Shown here one piece after another: positions 38,792 to 47,922 of a stretch of DNA of 64,000 nt. Source of the DNA: Pseudomonas sp. JUb42 (GTDB taxonomy: Bacteria; Pseudomonadota; Gammaproteobacteria; Pseudomonadales; Pseudomonadaceae); contig NZ_JANUFD010000002.1 in the NCBI RefSeq assembly GCF_024807945.1, forward strand, positions 248,001-312,000. Reading direction: 5' to 3'. How positions within the stretch are numbered: position 1 is the stretch's first letter; each line of letters begins with the position of its first letter. A program made the translations under genes and the position numbers. The notes beneath the pieces are model-generated. The model saw only the letters and a program-made list of their open reading frames with translations. It searched no databases and was not told where the DNA came from.

Positions 38792-39631
38792 ATGGAAGAC
38801 TTGGCAATCAATTCTCAAGCAATGACCCTCCCGCCAGACAGCGGATTATCCGCCAGAGATTTTTACCCCCTTAACAGACAGAGCGATCTGGGCAACATCA
38901 TCCAGGACATTGATAACCAGGGCTTTGCCTGCCTGGAAAATGTCATTACTGCCAACGAACTGAATGAACTGGTGGCGTTTGCCGATACCAGCGCCCAACG
39001 TTACCAAGGGGAATATTTTGCCCTGCATGGCAAGGACCTGCTTAACAGGAGTCTGCTGGCAAAGCTCTGGGACAACCCGAACCTGGTACAGATGTTGTCC
39101 CGGCTCTATGAACATGCGGCCGGCCGCAAACCCGCCAGCGATACCATCTGGCCGGTCCTGCGCTGCGTGCAAGGCAATCAGGGCGAACGTGAGTCGGGCT
39201 GTTTCCACTACGACGCCAGTCTGGTGACCTTATTGATCCCGATCATTATCCCGTCTGAGGGCGAAGAGCGCGGTGACCTGATGGTCTTTGCCAATATCAG
39301 AAAAACCCGAGGCATGGTGTTGTTCAACCTGATTGAAAAGATGCTGCTGCAAAATTCATTCAGTCGCAAGCTGCTCAACGCTATGATCAAGCATAAACTG
39401 CTCAAACCCAGACAACTGCAACTCAAGCCGGGCAACTTGTATATCTTCTGGGGCTACCGTTCCTTGCATGCCAATAAGCCCTGCAGCCCCGATATAAAAA
39501 GAGCCACGGCGATTTTCCACTTTGGCGACCCCCATGAAGGCAGCGCCGTGACCAAACTTATCTTGAAGTTCAATCAGCGACGGGCGCGACGCACCAGCCA
39601 TAAAGCCATGAAGACACCAAGAACCCAGTAA
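38792..39631 (+). CDS. Putative 2OG-Fe(II) oxygenase-like (phytanoyl-CoA-dioxygenase-like) protein
   Basis: A 279-aa protein not recognised as a named enzyme. It carries the elements of a facial-triad oxygenase: an HxD pair in SGCFHYDASLVTLLIPIIIP and a distal His in YIFWGYRSLHANKPC, followed by KRATAIFHFGDPHEG. GDLMVFANI lies between. The ATG at 38792 follows GAGG by 8 nt. The C-terminus is very basic (KFNQRRARRTSHKAMK), unusual for the fold. Substrate unknown; the iron-ligand assignment is inference from spacing. Confidence 0.55.
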   Translation: MEDLAINSQAMTLPPDSGLSARDFYPLNRQSDLGNIIQDIDNQGFACLENVITANELNELVAFADTSAQRYQGEYFALHGKDLLNRSLLAKLWDNPNLVQMLSRLYEHAAGRKPASDTIWPVLRCVQGNQGERESGCFHYDASLVTLLIPIIIPSEGEERGDLMVFANIRKTRGMVLFNLIEKMLLQNSFSRKLLNAMIKHKLLKPRQLQLKPGNLYIFWGYRSLHANKPCSPDIKRATAIFHFGDPHEGSAVTKLILKFNQRRARRTSHKAMKTPRTQ

Positions 39632-39640
39632 ACCTGAATA

Positions 39641-39659
39641 AGGGCCCGTACTACGGCCC
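39641..39659. terminator. Weak convergent hairpin
   Basis: GGGCC ... GGCCC with imperfect extension (CCTGAATAAGGG against CCCCTATTCACTCAGG) between two convergent genes. No U-run, so termination is uncertain. Confidence 0.35.
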
Positions 39660-39668
39660 CCTATTCAC

Positions 39669-40631
39669 TCAGGCTTTCTTGCGATAAGCCATGGAGTCAT
39701 CGATACGCTTGAGAATGTAATCCCCCGCCGCTACCGCCGGATATTGGCTGTCGGCGGCGTCTATACCCAGATCGCAGGGATCGACGACCGCACCATAGGT
39801 CGGGTCATAAAACGTCGCGATGGAATAGCGCTCGTGCCCGGACTTGTTGATCACCCGGTGCAGGGTCGAACGAAAACGATCGTTGGACCAGCGCGCCAGC
39901 AGGTCGCCGACATTGACCACCAGGCTGCCAGGGATGGGCGTCGCGTCAATCCAGCGGTTACTGGCCAGTTCGCGCACCTGTAAACCACCGCTGTCGTCCT
40001 GATAGAGCAAGGTGATGCAGCCGTAGTCGGTATGGGGCGCGACTCCGAACTGGTCGGCTTCGGCGGTCGGCGGGTGCGGCGGGTAATAGACCATCTGCGT
40101 GCGCTGCAGGCGCTTGGTGTATTTGCTGACGAAGAAATCCTGCTCGATACCCAGCCCCACCGCTACCGCTTGCAGCAGGTCAGCACCGGCCTTGCCGATT
40201 TCGCTGTAGTACAGCTCCAGTGCCTCACGCAGTTCGGGCATGAAGTCCGGCCACTGATTCGGCCCACGCAACGCCTCCCCCGCCAATACGGCCGGATCGT
40301 CTTCGGGCAGCTCCAGGCCCATGCTGAAGAACTCCTTGTGATCGGGCTTGGTCGCTTCGTACATCAGGGCGCCGCCAAGTGCATGCCAGCCGCGATGGCG
40401 CTTGTTCACCGCCACCTGACGCTTGGTTTCAACAGGGTGCGCGAAAAAGCGCCTGGCCGCCGCCATGGCCCGATCAATCACCGCCTGGGGCACGCCGTGA
40501 TTGACGATATAGAAGAAGCCAGTCTCACAGCAGGCGAGGCGGATGGCCTCGCCGACTCGCTGGATACTGGCCGGATTTCCCTCCCGGACACCGGTCATAT
40601 CAATCAAGGGCAGATTTGCGCTGGCGGTCAT
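39669..40631 (-). CDS. Isopenicillin N synthase-like 2OG-Fe(II) oxygenase
   Basis: A 320-aa oxygenase with an N-terminal DIOX_N domain (NLPLIDMTGVREGNPASIQR) and the jelly-roll domain. Iron ligands are in PHTDYGCITLLYQDD (HxD) and STLHRVINKSGHERYSIATF (distal His, with the R-x-S that binds 2-oxoglutarate). The family includes many uncharacterised bacterial oxidases of small molecules. Divergent from the 2-hydroxy-acid oxidation/ABC cluster at 40953-47557 with a REP between, so a shared pathway is possible but not shown. Confidence 0.85.
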   Translation of the reverse strand: MTASANLPLIDMTGVREGNPASIQRVGEAIRLACCETGFFYIVNHGVPQAVIDRAMAAARRFFAHPVETKRQVAVNKRHRGWHALGGALMYEATKPDHKEFFSMGLELPEDDPAVLAGEALRGPNQWPDFMPELREALELYYSEIGKAGADLLQAVAVGLGIEQDFFVSKYTKRLQRTQMVYYPPHPPTAEADQFGVAPHTDYGCITLLYQDDSGGLQVRELASNRWIDATPIPGSLVVNVGDLLARWSNDRFRSTLHRVINKSGHERYSIATFYDPTYGAVVDPCDLGIDAADSQYPAVAAGDYILKRIDDSMAYRKKA

Positions 40632-40786
40632 GCTGACTCCTGAAGGGTTAAAGCAAGTGGTCTATACAGGCACAAGCATTTCCTGTGCCGCCTTGTTTTA
40701 CGGCATGCCGCTTGCTGGGGATGAGATGCCTGAACGGGCTCACGCTTATCAGACACCGCTCAACCTCATGATCTGGAATGAGATTT

Positions 40787-40877
40787 TGTAGGAGCGAATT
40801 TATTCGCGAAAGCGGTGTTTCAGACAACGAGATGCATCGACTGTACTGGCCTCTTCGCGAATGAATTCGCTCCCACA
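40787..40877. repeat. REP doublet, type A
   Basis: TGTAGGAGCGAATTTATTCG ... GAATGAATTCGCTCCCACA in the divergent oxygenase/oxidase region. Confidence 0.75.
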
Positions 40878-40952
40878 CTGTGCGGTGTTTGTTAGTAACA
40901 GCGCGGTGACAGAGACTGCAGAATTTCAATTCAATCCAATCAAGGATACTCA

Positions 40953-42134
40953 ATGCGCCGCTACCACCCAGGCCCCGACTTTCGCCACGCCCATAGCATC
41001 GCTGAACTGGCAGCCATGGCGCAGCGACGGTTGCCGAATTTCGCCTGGGAATACCTGGCCGGTGGCGCCGAAGAAGAAATAACCCTCACGCGCAATCGCC
41101 AGGCCTTTGCCAATATCCGCCTGCTGCCGCGCACTCTGGTGCCCTGTACCGGCGTGGACACCCGCCGCACCCTGCTCAATCAGGATCTGCCGCTGCCCAT
41201 GGCCATCGGCCCCACCGGCTACAACGCCATGCTCCATCGCGACGCCGACATTCATCTGGCCCGGGCCGCTACCGCGAGGGGCCTGCCGTTTACCTTGAGC
41301 ACCGTGTCCACCAGTTCTCTGGAACAAGTGGTCGCTGCGGTGCCCGAGGTCAATCTGTGGTTCCAGTTGTATTGCCTGCGCGACCCCAAGGTTCAGGAAG
41401 ACCTGTTGCAACGCGCCAGCGCCGTGGGCTGCACGACGCTGCTGTTGACCAGTGACGCAGTGTTGCTCGGCAATCGCGAGTGGGACAGGCGTAACTTCGT
41501 CCGCCCCCGCCAGTTGAGCCTGCGCAACAAGTTCGATGTGCTATGCCATCCGCGCTGGCTGCGGCAGGCGCTGTGGCCCCAGGGCATGCCGGGGGTCGCC
41601 AATGTCGAGCGCTACCTGCCGAAGAATCAACGCACTGCGGCGGGCGCTGCGCACTTTATTGGTGCGCAAATGGACACCGCGCTGGATTGGGACGCACTGG
41701 CCCGCCTGCGTGAGCGCTGGCCGCACAAACTGTTGCTCAAGGGCGTACTGCACCCGGCAGACGCGGAAAAGGCCGTGAACCTCGGTCTCGATGGCATCGT
41801 GATCAGCAACCATGGCGGCCGCCAACTCGACGGGGTTCCGGCCACTGTCGACTGCCTGCCCGCCATCGCTGCCGTGGCCAAAGGCAAGCTGAGCCTGCTT
41901 TTGGATGGCGGTATCCGTCGCGGTACGGATATCCTCAAGGCTTGCGCATTGGGCGCCGACGGCGTGTTGCTTGGCCGGGCGACCCTGTATGGCGTCACCG
42001 TCGGTGGCGAGGCCGGAGCCGGGCATGCCCTGGACCTGCTGGCCAACGAGTTGCGCCTGGCGCTGTCCTTGCTCGGCCAGCCGCAGCTGGATGCCTTGCG
42101 TGCCGACTTTTCTACTTCTTTGACCGTGAGCTGA
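40953..42134 (+). CDS. FMN-dependent alpha-hydroxy-acid oxidase/dehydrogenase (LldD/MdlB-like)
   Basis: A 393-aa TIM-barrel flavoprotein. The active-site His is in VISNHGGRQLDGVPATVDCL, the phosphate-binding end is GGIRRGTDILKACALGADGV, and FMN contacts lie in PMAIGPTGYNAMLHRDADIH. Family members oxidise L-2-hydroxy acids (lactate, glycolate, mandelate) to 2-oxo acids. First gene of a run ending with the HutC regulator, so it probably acts on what the ABC importer brings in. The substrate cannot be read. Confidence 0.88.
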   Translation: MRRYHPGPDFRHAHSIAELAAMAQRRLPNFAWEYLAGGAEEEITLTRNRQAFANIRLLPRTLVPCTGVDTRRTLLNQDLPLPMAIGPTGYNAMLHRDADIHLARAATARGLPFTLSTVSTSSLEQVVAAVPEVNLWFQLYCLRDPKVQEDLLQRASAVGCTTLLLTSDAVLLGNREWDRRNFVRPRQLSLRNKFDVLCHPRWLRQALWPQGMPGVANVERYLPKNQRTAAGAAHFIGAQMDTALDWDALARLRERWPHKLLLKGVLHPADAEKAVNLGLDGIVISNHGGRQLDGVPATVDCLPAIAAVAKGKLSLLLDGGIRRGTDILKACALGADGVLLGRATLYGVTVGGEAGAGHALDLLANELRLALSLLGQPQLDALRADFSTSLTVS

Positions 42135-42138
42135 ATCG

Positions 42139-43515
42139 ATGAGCGATCTGCAACAGACCCTCGACCAATTGCGCGCCGCCCTGGGTGACGCCCAGGTGCT
42201 GACCGGCGAGGCCATCGGCCAACGGCATTACAGCGACTGGACCGGTCACGCGCCGGCCTGCGCCGCCGCCCTGTTGCTGCCCCGCACCACCGAGCAGGTC
42301 AGCATCGCCCTGCGTATCTGCAACGACGCCGGGCAATCGGTGGTGCCGCAAGGCGGGATGACTGGGCTGGCCGGGGGTGCCATTCCCACGACAGCGGATA
42401 TCGCCTTGTCCGTGGAACGCCTGCACGGCATCGAGGAAATCGACGCCGCCGCCGCGACCATCAGTGTCTGGGCCGGTACTACGTTGCAGGAGATTCAACA
42501 GGCCGCCAGTGGCGCAGGCTTCCTCTTTCCCTTGGACCTGGGCGCCCGAGGTTCCTGTCAGATCGGCGGTAACATCGCCACCAACGCCGGTGGCAACGCG
42601 GTGATTCGCTATGGCATGACCCGCGAGCTGGTGCTGGGCCTGGAAGTGGTCCTGGCCGATGGCCGGGTGTTGAACCTGATGAACAAGATGATCAAGAACA
42701 ACTGCGGCTATGACCTGAAACAGTGCTTCATCGGCAGCGAAGGCACTCTTGGAGTGATTACCCGCGCCGTTTTGAAGCTGGCCCCGCAACCCGGCGAGAC
42801 CACTACCCTGCTCTGCGCCCTGCCCGACTACGCCAGCGCGGTAAGCCTGCTGCGCCGGGTGCAGCGCGACGTTGGCACGCCTCAGGCCTACGAGCTGATG
42901 TGGCAGGACTTCTTCCGCATGGGCGTGTCCTGGCTGGAAAACCCCGTGGCACCGATGCCCGACGAATACCCGCTGTATGTGCTGCTCGAGTGCGCCGGCA
43001 GCCGCCAGGCCCTGGAGCAGACTGTGGAAGCCGCCATGCAGGCCGGGGAAGTGGCCGACGCCATCCTCGCCGCCTCCCATACCCAGGCCCGGGCCCTGTG
43101 GAAAATCCGCGAAGCCACCGGCGAGTTCCCGGTGCGCCTGGCCCCGTTGAACTTCGATATCAGCCTGCCCATCGGCCAGATCGGTGACTTCGCGCAGATG
43201 TGTCGCCAGCGCCTGGATCAGCGCTGGCCGGGCAACCACAGTGTGTATTTCGGCCACATCGGTGACAGCAACCTGCACCTGACCGTGGACTGCAACAGCC
43301 TGCCGCAACCGGCACCGATCCTGGAAATCGAAGAACTGGTCTATACCGCCGTAGGTGAACTGGGCGGTGCGGTGTCGGCTGAACATGGCATCGGCCTGCT
43401 CAAACGCGAGTTCCTGCACCATTCGGTGAGCGCCGAGGCACTGGCGGTGATGCGTCAACTCAAGGCCAGCTTCGACCCCAAGGGCATTCTCAATCCGGGG
43501 AAAATCCTCGGTTGA
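42139..43515 (+). CDS. FAD-linked 2-hydroxy-acid dehydrogenase (GlcD/D2HGDH-like)
   Basis: A 458-aa protein with an FAD-binding PCMH domain (VVPQGGMTGLAGGAIPTTAD, GSCQIGGNIATNAGGNAVIR) and a C-terminal FAD-oxidase domain with metal-binding YFGHIGDSNLH and SAEHGIGLLKREFL. Relatives oxidise D-lactate, glycolate or D-2-hydroxyglutarate. It starts 4 bp after the FMN oxidase stop. Together the pair could oxidise both enantiomers of one 2-hydroxy acid. Confidence 0.88.
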   Translation: MSDLQQTLDQLRAALGDAQVLTGEAIGQRHYSDWTGHAPACAAALLLPRTTEQVSIALRICNDAGQSVVPQGGMTGLAGGAIPTTADIALSVERLHGIEEIDAAAATISVWAGTTLQEIQQAASGAGFLFPLDLGARGSCQIGGNIATNAGGNAVIRYGMTRELVLGLEVVLADGRVLNLMNKMIKNNCGYDLKQCFIGSEGTLGVITRAVLKLAPQPGETTTLLCALPDYASAVSLLRRVQRDVGTPQAYELMWQDFFRMGVSWLENPVAPMPDEYPLYVLLECAGSRQALEQTVEAAMQAGEVADAILAASHTQARALWKIREATGEFPVRLAPLNFDISLPIGQIGDFAQMCRQRLDQRWPGNHSVYFGHIGDSNLHLTVDCNSLPQPAPILEIEELVYTAVGELGGAVSAEHGIGLLKREFLHHSVSAEALAVMRQLKASFDPKGILNPGKILG

Positions 43516-43662
43516 TGGCAAAAGCCCAGCTTGTATATACCGGTATGGCACGCTAACTGCTTCATATCACCCGCCAGAAGAATCCTTGCGAGTCAAATCC
43601 AGCTTCAACAGGCATGACCCCCACACAATTTGAGCCTCACTGAGACGAAGGAGTTACCGCAT

Positions 43663-44502
43663 ATGCAACTCGATTCCCTGTTCAGTACCAAAGCTGTCAA
43701 AAGCCTGAGTATCGCCGTGGCCATGGCGATCCTGCCGCTGGCGGCCCATGCCGATCAGTTGGCCGATGTGAAGAAAGCCGGTGAGCTGGTGGTGGGCACT
43801 GAAATGCAGTTCGCGCCGTTCGACTACCTTGAAGCAGGCAAGCAGAAGGGCCTGAACGCCGAGCTGTTCGAACAGCTGGGCAAGGAACTGGGGGTCAAGA
43901 TCAAGTTCCTCGACCTGCCATGGCCGAGCGTGCTGCCTGGCCTGGAAGCGAAGAAATTCGACGTGGTCGCCGGCCCGATCATCGAAACCAAGGCGCGCCA
44001 GGAACGCTACCACTTCGTCCTGCCCGTGGCCGAAGCCACCGTCTCGCTGATGGTCGGCGCCAAGGACGACAGCATCAAGAAGCCTGAAGACATCTCCGGC
44101 AAGACCGTCGGCGCAGGCAAAGGCTCGGCGCAATTGGAAGAACTGAAAGCCTTCGCCAAGACCCTGCCCAAAGAAGTCACCATCAAGGAATACGTCGACA
44201 ACAACCAGGCCTACGCCGACCTCGCGGCCAAGCGCATCGTCGCCGTGGCCAACTCGCTGCCGAACATCTCCTTCGTCGCCAGCCAGAAGAGCAACCTGTA
44301 CCGCGTGGTCGAGCCGCCATTCGGCAAGAAATCCTACTTCGCCTACCTGGGCCGCAAGGACGCCGATGCCGACAGCCTGATCGCCGCCCTGGACGCCGCC
44401 ATGCTGAAAATGCACGCCGACGGCCGCCTCGCCGCCCTGCAGAAGAAATACCTGGGCGCCGAAATGGACGTGCCGAAAGCTGACTTCACCCCGACCTGGT
44501 AA
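43663..44502 (+). CDS. ABC importer solute-binding protein (polar amino-acid family)
   Basis: A 279-aa periplasmic protein with a signal peptide (SIAVAMAILPLAAHA) and SBP_bac_3 domain: VKKAGELVVGTEMQFAPFDY, GLEAKKFDVVAGPIIETKAR, GKTVGAGKGSAQLEELKAF. The ATG at 43663 follows AAGGAG at a longish spacing. A 147-nt gap with its own start region precedes it, so it may have a separate promoter. It is the ligand-binding part of the importer encoded at 44571-46805; the ligand is unknown. Confidence 0.9.
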   Translation: MQLDSLFSTKAVKSLSIAVAMAILPLAAHADQLADVKKAGELVVGTEMQFAPFDYLEAGKQKGLNAELFEQLGKELGVKIKFLDLPWPSVLPGLEAKKFDVVAGPIIETKARQERYHFVLPVAEATVSLMVGAKDDSIKKPEDISGKTVGAGKGSAQLEELKAFAKTLPKEVTIKEYVDNNQAYADLAAKRIVAVANSLPNISFVASQKSNLYRVVEPPFGKKSYFAYLGRKDADADSLIAALDAAMLKMHADGRLAALQKKYLGAEMDVPKADFTPTW

Positions 44503-44570
44503 GCAAGCCTTGACCCTCGATCGGCAGCGCCTGGCCCTGGGCCGCTGTCGGTCGATGCTGGAGTAACCCC

Positions 44571-45230
44571 ATGTTCGATTGGCCCTTGCTGCTGCAAAAC
44601 CTGCCGCTGTTGGTCGACGCCTTGCTGGTGACCCTCAAGGTCTCGGTGGCGGCCCTGGTGTGCGGTTTTGTCATCGGCATACTGGTGGGCAGCCTGCGGC
44701 TGTCACCTTCGCCACTGCTCAGACGTCTGGGCGGGGCCTACATTTTCGTGTTCCGCGGCATTCCGCTGCTGGTGCAACTGCTGTTGATCTACTACTTCCT
44801 GCCGCGTATCGGCCTGCCCAACGTGTCCCCGGAGGTGGCGGCCATTACCGGCCTGTCCCTGGCGGCCGGGGCCTATATCGCCGAGATCATGCGCGGCGGC
44901 TTCCTCGCCATCCCCGGCGGCCAGCTGGAAGCAGCCGGCCTGCTGGGCCTGAGCGCCGGGCAGATGCTGCTGCGCATCCGCGTGCCCCAGGCCGTGCGCC
45001 TGACCCTGCCCGCGCTGATCAACGAGATGATCCTGCTGATCAAGGCCTCGTCCCTGGTTTCGGTGGTGGGCCTGGCCGACCTGACCCGCACCGCGCAGAA
45101 CCTGGCGGCCAGTGACTACATGTTCGTACAGGACTACCTCATGCTCGCGGGCTTCTACTGCCTGATCAATATCCCGCTGGCCTTCTTCGGCGGGGTGCTG
45201 GAACGGCGCATGAAGGAGAAAAGCGCATGA
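44571..45230 (+). CDS. ABC importer permease (HisM/GlnP family) 1
   Basis: A 219-aa inner-membrane subunit with about five helices. The EAA loop that contacts the ATPase is QLEAAGLLGLSAGQMLLRIR, and FVFRGIPLLVQLLLIYYFLP is the typical motif. Heterodimerises with the next gene, which it overlaps by 4 nt. Confidence 0.92.
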   Translation: MFDWPLLLQNLPLLVDALLVTLKVSVAALVCGFVIGILVGSLRLSPSPLLRRLGGAYIFVFRGIPLLVQLLLIYYFLPRIGLPNVSPEVAAITGLSLAAGAYIAEIMRGGFLAIPGGQLEAAGLLGLSAGQMLLRIRVPQAVRLTLPALINEMILLIKASSLVSVVGLADLTRTAQNLAASDYMFVQDYLMLAGFYCLINIPLAFFGGVLERRMKEKSA

Positions 45231-45898
45231 TCTTCGACCCGAAAATCATCACCGACCACCTTGGCGATATCGGCTCGGGCTTTCTCGTCACCCTCGGCAC
45301 CTGGAGCAGCGGCGTGGCGTTGGGCCTGGCACTGGGCATGCTGATCGCCGTCGCCCAGTTTTTCGGTAACAGCTTCATCCGCGCGCCGTTGCGGGTGTTT
45401 ATCGAGGTGATCCGCAGTACGCCGTTTCTGGTCCAGCTGTTTTTGCTCTACTACGGCGGCCCGGCCTTCGGCCTGAGCCTGGAGCCGATTCCCGCCGGGA
45501 TTCTCGGCCTGGGCGTGTATGGCAGCGTGTATTTCGCCGAAATCTTCCGCGGCGGCTTCGAGTCGATCCCCCGTGGCCAGCTGGAAGCCGCGCAATGCCT
45601 GGGCATCACGCCGATGCAGGCGATCCTGCGCATTCAGGTGCCGCAGATGCTGGTGCTGATCCTGCCCGCCCTAGTCAACATGGTGACCGTGCTGTGCAAG
45701 GAAACCGCCGTGCTGTCGATCATCACCATCCCGGAACTGACCATGGTCATGACCGGCATCGGCTCGGAAACCTTTGCCTTCGTCGAAACCCTGCTAGCCC
45801 TGTGCGTCGGCTATCTGCTGCTGGTCGAGGCGTGCTCGCGGCTGGGCATGTTCCTGGAAAAACGCGTCGGCCGCTTCATGAACCGGCAGGCGCACTGA
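45227..45898 (+). CDS. ABC importer permease (HisM/GlnP family) 2
   Basis: A 223-aa partner permease: [20 protein letters not shown] and EAA loop [20 protein letters not shown]. The ATGA overlap with permease 1, and the ATPase gene following by 1 bp, show tight coupling. Confidence 0.92.
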   Translation: MIFDPKIITDHLGDIGSGFLVTLGTWSSGVALGLALGMLIAVAQFFGNSFIRAPLRVFIEVIRSTPFLVQLFLLYYGGPAFGLSLEPIPAGILGLGVYGSVYFAEIFRGGFESIPRGQLEAAQCLGITPMQAILRIQVPQMLVLILPALVNMVTVLCKETAVLSIITIPELTMVMTGIGSETFAFVETLLALCVGYLLLVEACSRLGMFLEKRVGRFMNRQAH

Positions 45899-45899
45899 G

Positions 45900-46805
45900 A
45901 TGAGCAGTATCCAAACCATTTCCCGGCCGGTGCCTGTGAGCGCCGCCGTGCAACAAGGTGAAGCGATGAAAACTGGCGAGCAACTTCCCGCTGACCGTGC
46001 GCCCATGCTGACGCTGAACAAGGTCGGTAAAAGCTTCGGCACCGTGCGCGTGCTCAAGGGCATCGACCTTGAGGTGCATCCGGGCGAAGTCATGTGCTTG
46101 ATCGGCCCGTCCGGCTCGGGCAAATCCACCCTGCTGCGCAGCATGGCCTTTCTCGAAGAGTACGACGAAGGCGAAATCCTTATCGAAGGCCAACTGCTGG
46201 GCTGGCTGGCGCAAGCCGGCAAAGGCCGCAAGCGCGCGCCGCAGTCGCGGATCAACCAGGTGCGGCGCAATATCGGCATGGTCTTCCAGCAGTTCAACCT
46301 GTGGCCGCACATGACCGCCCTGGGCAACGTCTGCGAGGCCCTGCGCCGGGTGCGCAAGCTGTCCGCCGCCGACGCTACGGCCAAGGGCATGGCGATGCTG
46401 GACAAGGTCGGCCTGGCGCACAAGGCGGCGTCCTACCCGGCGCAGATGTCCGGCGGCCAGCAACAGCGTGTGGCCATTGCCCGCGCCCTGGCCATGGAAC
46501 CGCACATCATGCTGTTCGACGAACCCACCTCGGCGCTGGACCCGGAATTGGTCGGCGAAGTGCTGCAGGTCATGAAGACCCTGGCCAAAGAAGGCATGAC
46601 CATGGTCGTGGTCACCCACGAAATGGGCTTTGCCGCCCAGGTCGCCGACTCGGTGGTGTTTCTCGATCAGGGCCAGATCGTCGCCCGTGGCACGCCGCAG
46701 GCGATCTTCCATAACAACGAGCACCCGCGCTTGCAGCAGTTCCTGCAGAACTATCTGGACCGCAATGCGTTCTGGACCGACGCCCCCGAGGCAAGCCTGA
46801 CATGA
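45900..46805 (+). CDS. ABC importer ATP-binding protein
   Basis: A 301-aa ATPase of the GlnQ/HisP type. Walker [16 protein letters not shown], signature [18 protein letters not shown], Walker [20 protein letters not shown], switch [16 protein letters not shown]. The ATG at 45900 gives about 35 extra residues before the usual [12 protein letters not shown] start. An ATG at 45966 has AAGGTG 6 nt upstream and is a real alternative. Ends 4 nt into the regulator gene. Confidence 0.92.
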   Translation: MSSIQTISRPVPVSAAVQQGEAMKTGEQLPADRAPMLTLNKVGKSFGTVRVLKGIDLEVHPGEVMCLIGPSGSGKSTLLRSMAFLEEYDEGEILIEGQLLGWLAQAGKGRKRAPQSRINQVRRNIGMVFQQFNLWPHMTALGNVCEALRRVRKLSAADATAKGMAMLDKVGLAHKAASYPAQMSGGQQQRVAIARALAMEPHIMLFDEPTSALDPELVGEVLQVMKTLAKEGMTMVVVTHEMGFAAQVADSVVFLDQGQIVARGTPQAIFHNNEHPRLQQFLQNYLDRNAFWTDAPEASLT

Positions 46806-47557
46806 GCAGCCCGCCCGGCCTGAACAAACCTGCCCCGCAAGCCCTGTACCGGCGCGCCAAGGACTTTGTGCAGGACAAGCTGGGCCGTGGCGAATGGAAG
46901 CCGGGGGACCTGATCCCCTCGGAAAACCGCCTGGTGCAGGAATTGGGCATGTCGCGCATGACCGTCAACCGCGCCCTGCGCGAGCTGACTGACGAAGGCC
47001 AGCTGGTGCGGGTAGCCGGGGTCGGCACTTTTGTTGCCGCGAGCAAGCCGCAGTCCAACCTGCTGCGTATCACCAATATTGCCGATGAAATCCTCGCCCG
47101 GGGCCATCGCTACAACTGTCAGGTGCTGCACCTGGGCCGCGAGTCGGCGTCCATGTCCATCGCCGCCGCCCTGGCCCTGCCCACCGGCGCTTCGGTGTTT
47201 CATCTGCTGTGCGTGCATTACGAAGAAGACGTGCCGGTGCAACTGGAAGACCGTTACGTCAATCCGGAACTGGTCCCGGACTTTCTCAGCCAGTCGTTCG
47301 GCGACCGGCTGCAGGCCGCCAAGTACCTGCTGCAAGTCATCCGCCCGGATGAAATGGAACATATCGTCGAAGCCAGCCACCCCAATGGCGACGAAAGCCG
47401 ACAGATGCAGATCGACAGCAACGAACCCTGCCTGGTCCTGCTGCGCCGCACCTGGAACAGCGGCAAAGTGGTGACCTACGTACGTCTGCTGCACCCCTCC
47501 TCACGCTATCGGTTGGGCAGTCGTTTGCCGGTGACCGGGGCGCATCGCGATAGCTGA
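46802..47557 (+). CDS. HutC/GntR-family regulator of the transporter cluster
   Basis: A 251-aa protein with a winged HTH ([40 protein letters not shown]) and a UTRA effector domain (about 95-240). It resembles the histidine-utilisation repressor HutC, but no hut enzyme is nearby, so it more likely senses the substrate of this cluster. It overlaps the ATPase gene by 4 nt as last gene of the run. Confidence 0.87.
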   Translation: MSSPPGLNKPAPQALYRRAKDFVQDKLGRGEWKPGDLIPSENRLVQELGMSRMTVNRALRELTDEGQLVRVAGVGTFVAASKPQSNLLRITNIADEILARGHRYNCQVLHLGRESASMSIAAALALPTGASVFHLLCVHYEEDVPVQLEDRYVNPELVPDFLSQSFGDRLQAAKYLLQVIRPDEMEHIVEASHPNGDESRQMQIDSNEPCLVLLRRTWNSGKVVTYVRLLHPSSRYRLGSRLPVTGAHRDS

Positions 47558-47732
47558 CTGCTCCCACAAAAACCCATCAACTGAGCTGCCAGCCGTTACT
47601 TGAGGTCACGAAAAGGCCGGTTTTCGCAGGACCTTTCTCTTTCTGCTGCGTGAAGTTTCCGAGACAATCCCGAGCGTATTGCGCTGCTCAAATGACCTCT
47701 CTAGTCTGCGCCGGTCGCTGAAACTCAGTGAT

Positions 47733-47901
47733 CGGGTTTAGCAGCTCGCTTGGTTAACAACATACAGCGCAAGTACCGCCTTTATGGCGGCTTTGCGTGG
47801 GGCATCCTCGGGTGCGCCGGTCTTTTGTATGTTTTCCACCGGTCTGCTAACCCGCGACAAAGCCGCCACCCCCGATTCGATTAGCAGCGAGTTTCCGGTG
47901 G
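47733..47901 (+). ncRNA. Highly structured leader RNA candidate upstream of the 74-aa gene
   Basis: At least five complementary pairs can form: CGGGTTTAGCAG (47733-47744) with CTGCTAACCCG (47844-47854); CTCGCT (47745-47750) with AGCGAG (47886-47891); GGCGGCTTTG (47786-47795) with CAAAGCCGCC (47858-47867); CCACCGG (47836-47842) with CCGGTGG (47895-47901); and a local CCGCC-TTTAT-GGCGG hairpin (47776-47790) that competes with the third. From memory, similar leaders precede small Pseudomonas proteins of the DUF3077/DUF6124 type. The function, perhaps a cis-regulatory switch, is inference. Confidence 0.6.
47750..47884 (+). CDS. Possible 44-aa leader peptide (TTG start) inside the structured leader
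   Basis: An open frame from TTG reads MVNNIQRKYRLYGGFAWGIL, then GCAGLLYVFHRSANPRQSRH and PRFD. It has a basic start, a short hydrophobic core (GGFAWGILGCAGLLYVF) and a basic end. It lies exactly over the paired RNA segments. No clear ribosome-binding site, so it may be chance; equally, translation could decide between alternative folds. Confidence 0.25.
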   Translation: MVNNIQRKYRLYGGFAWGILGCAGLLYVFHRSANPRQSRHPRFD

Positions 47902-47922
47902 CCTCACCATTGGAAAAATATA

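Larger units (their letters stand above)
47558..47922. other. Intergenic region between the HutC-type regulator and the 74-aa gene
   Basis: The first 170 bp hold nothing clear beyond a weak AAAGG/CCTTT hairpin. The remainder is the structured leader described separately. Confidence 0.5.

Noticed and set aside
46802..47557. hutC, the histidine-utilisation repressor itself
   Set aside because: Family match is good, but no hut enzyme is nearby and the gene is coupled to the ABC importer.
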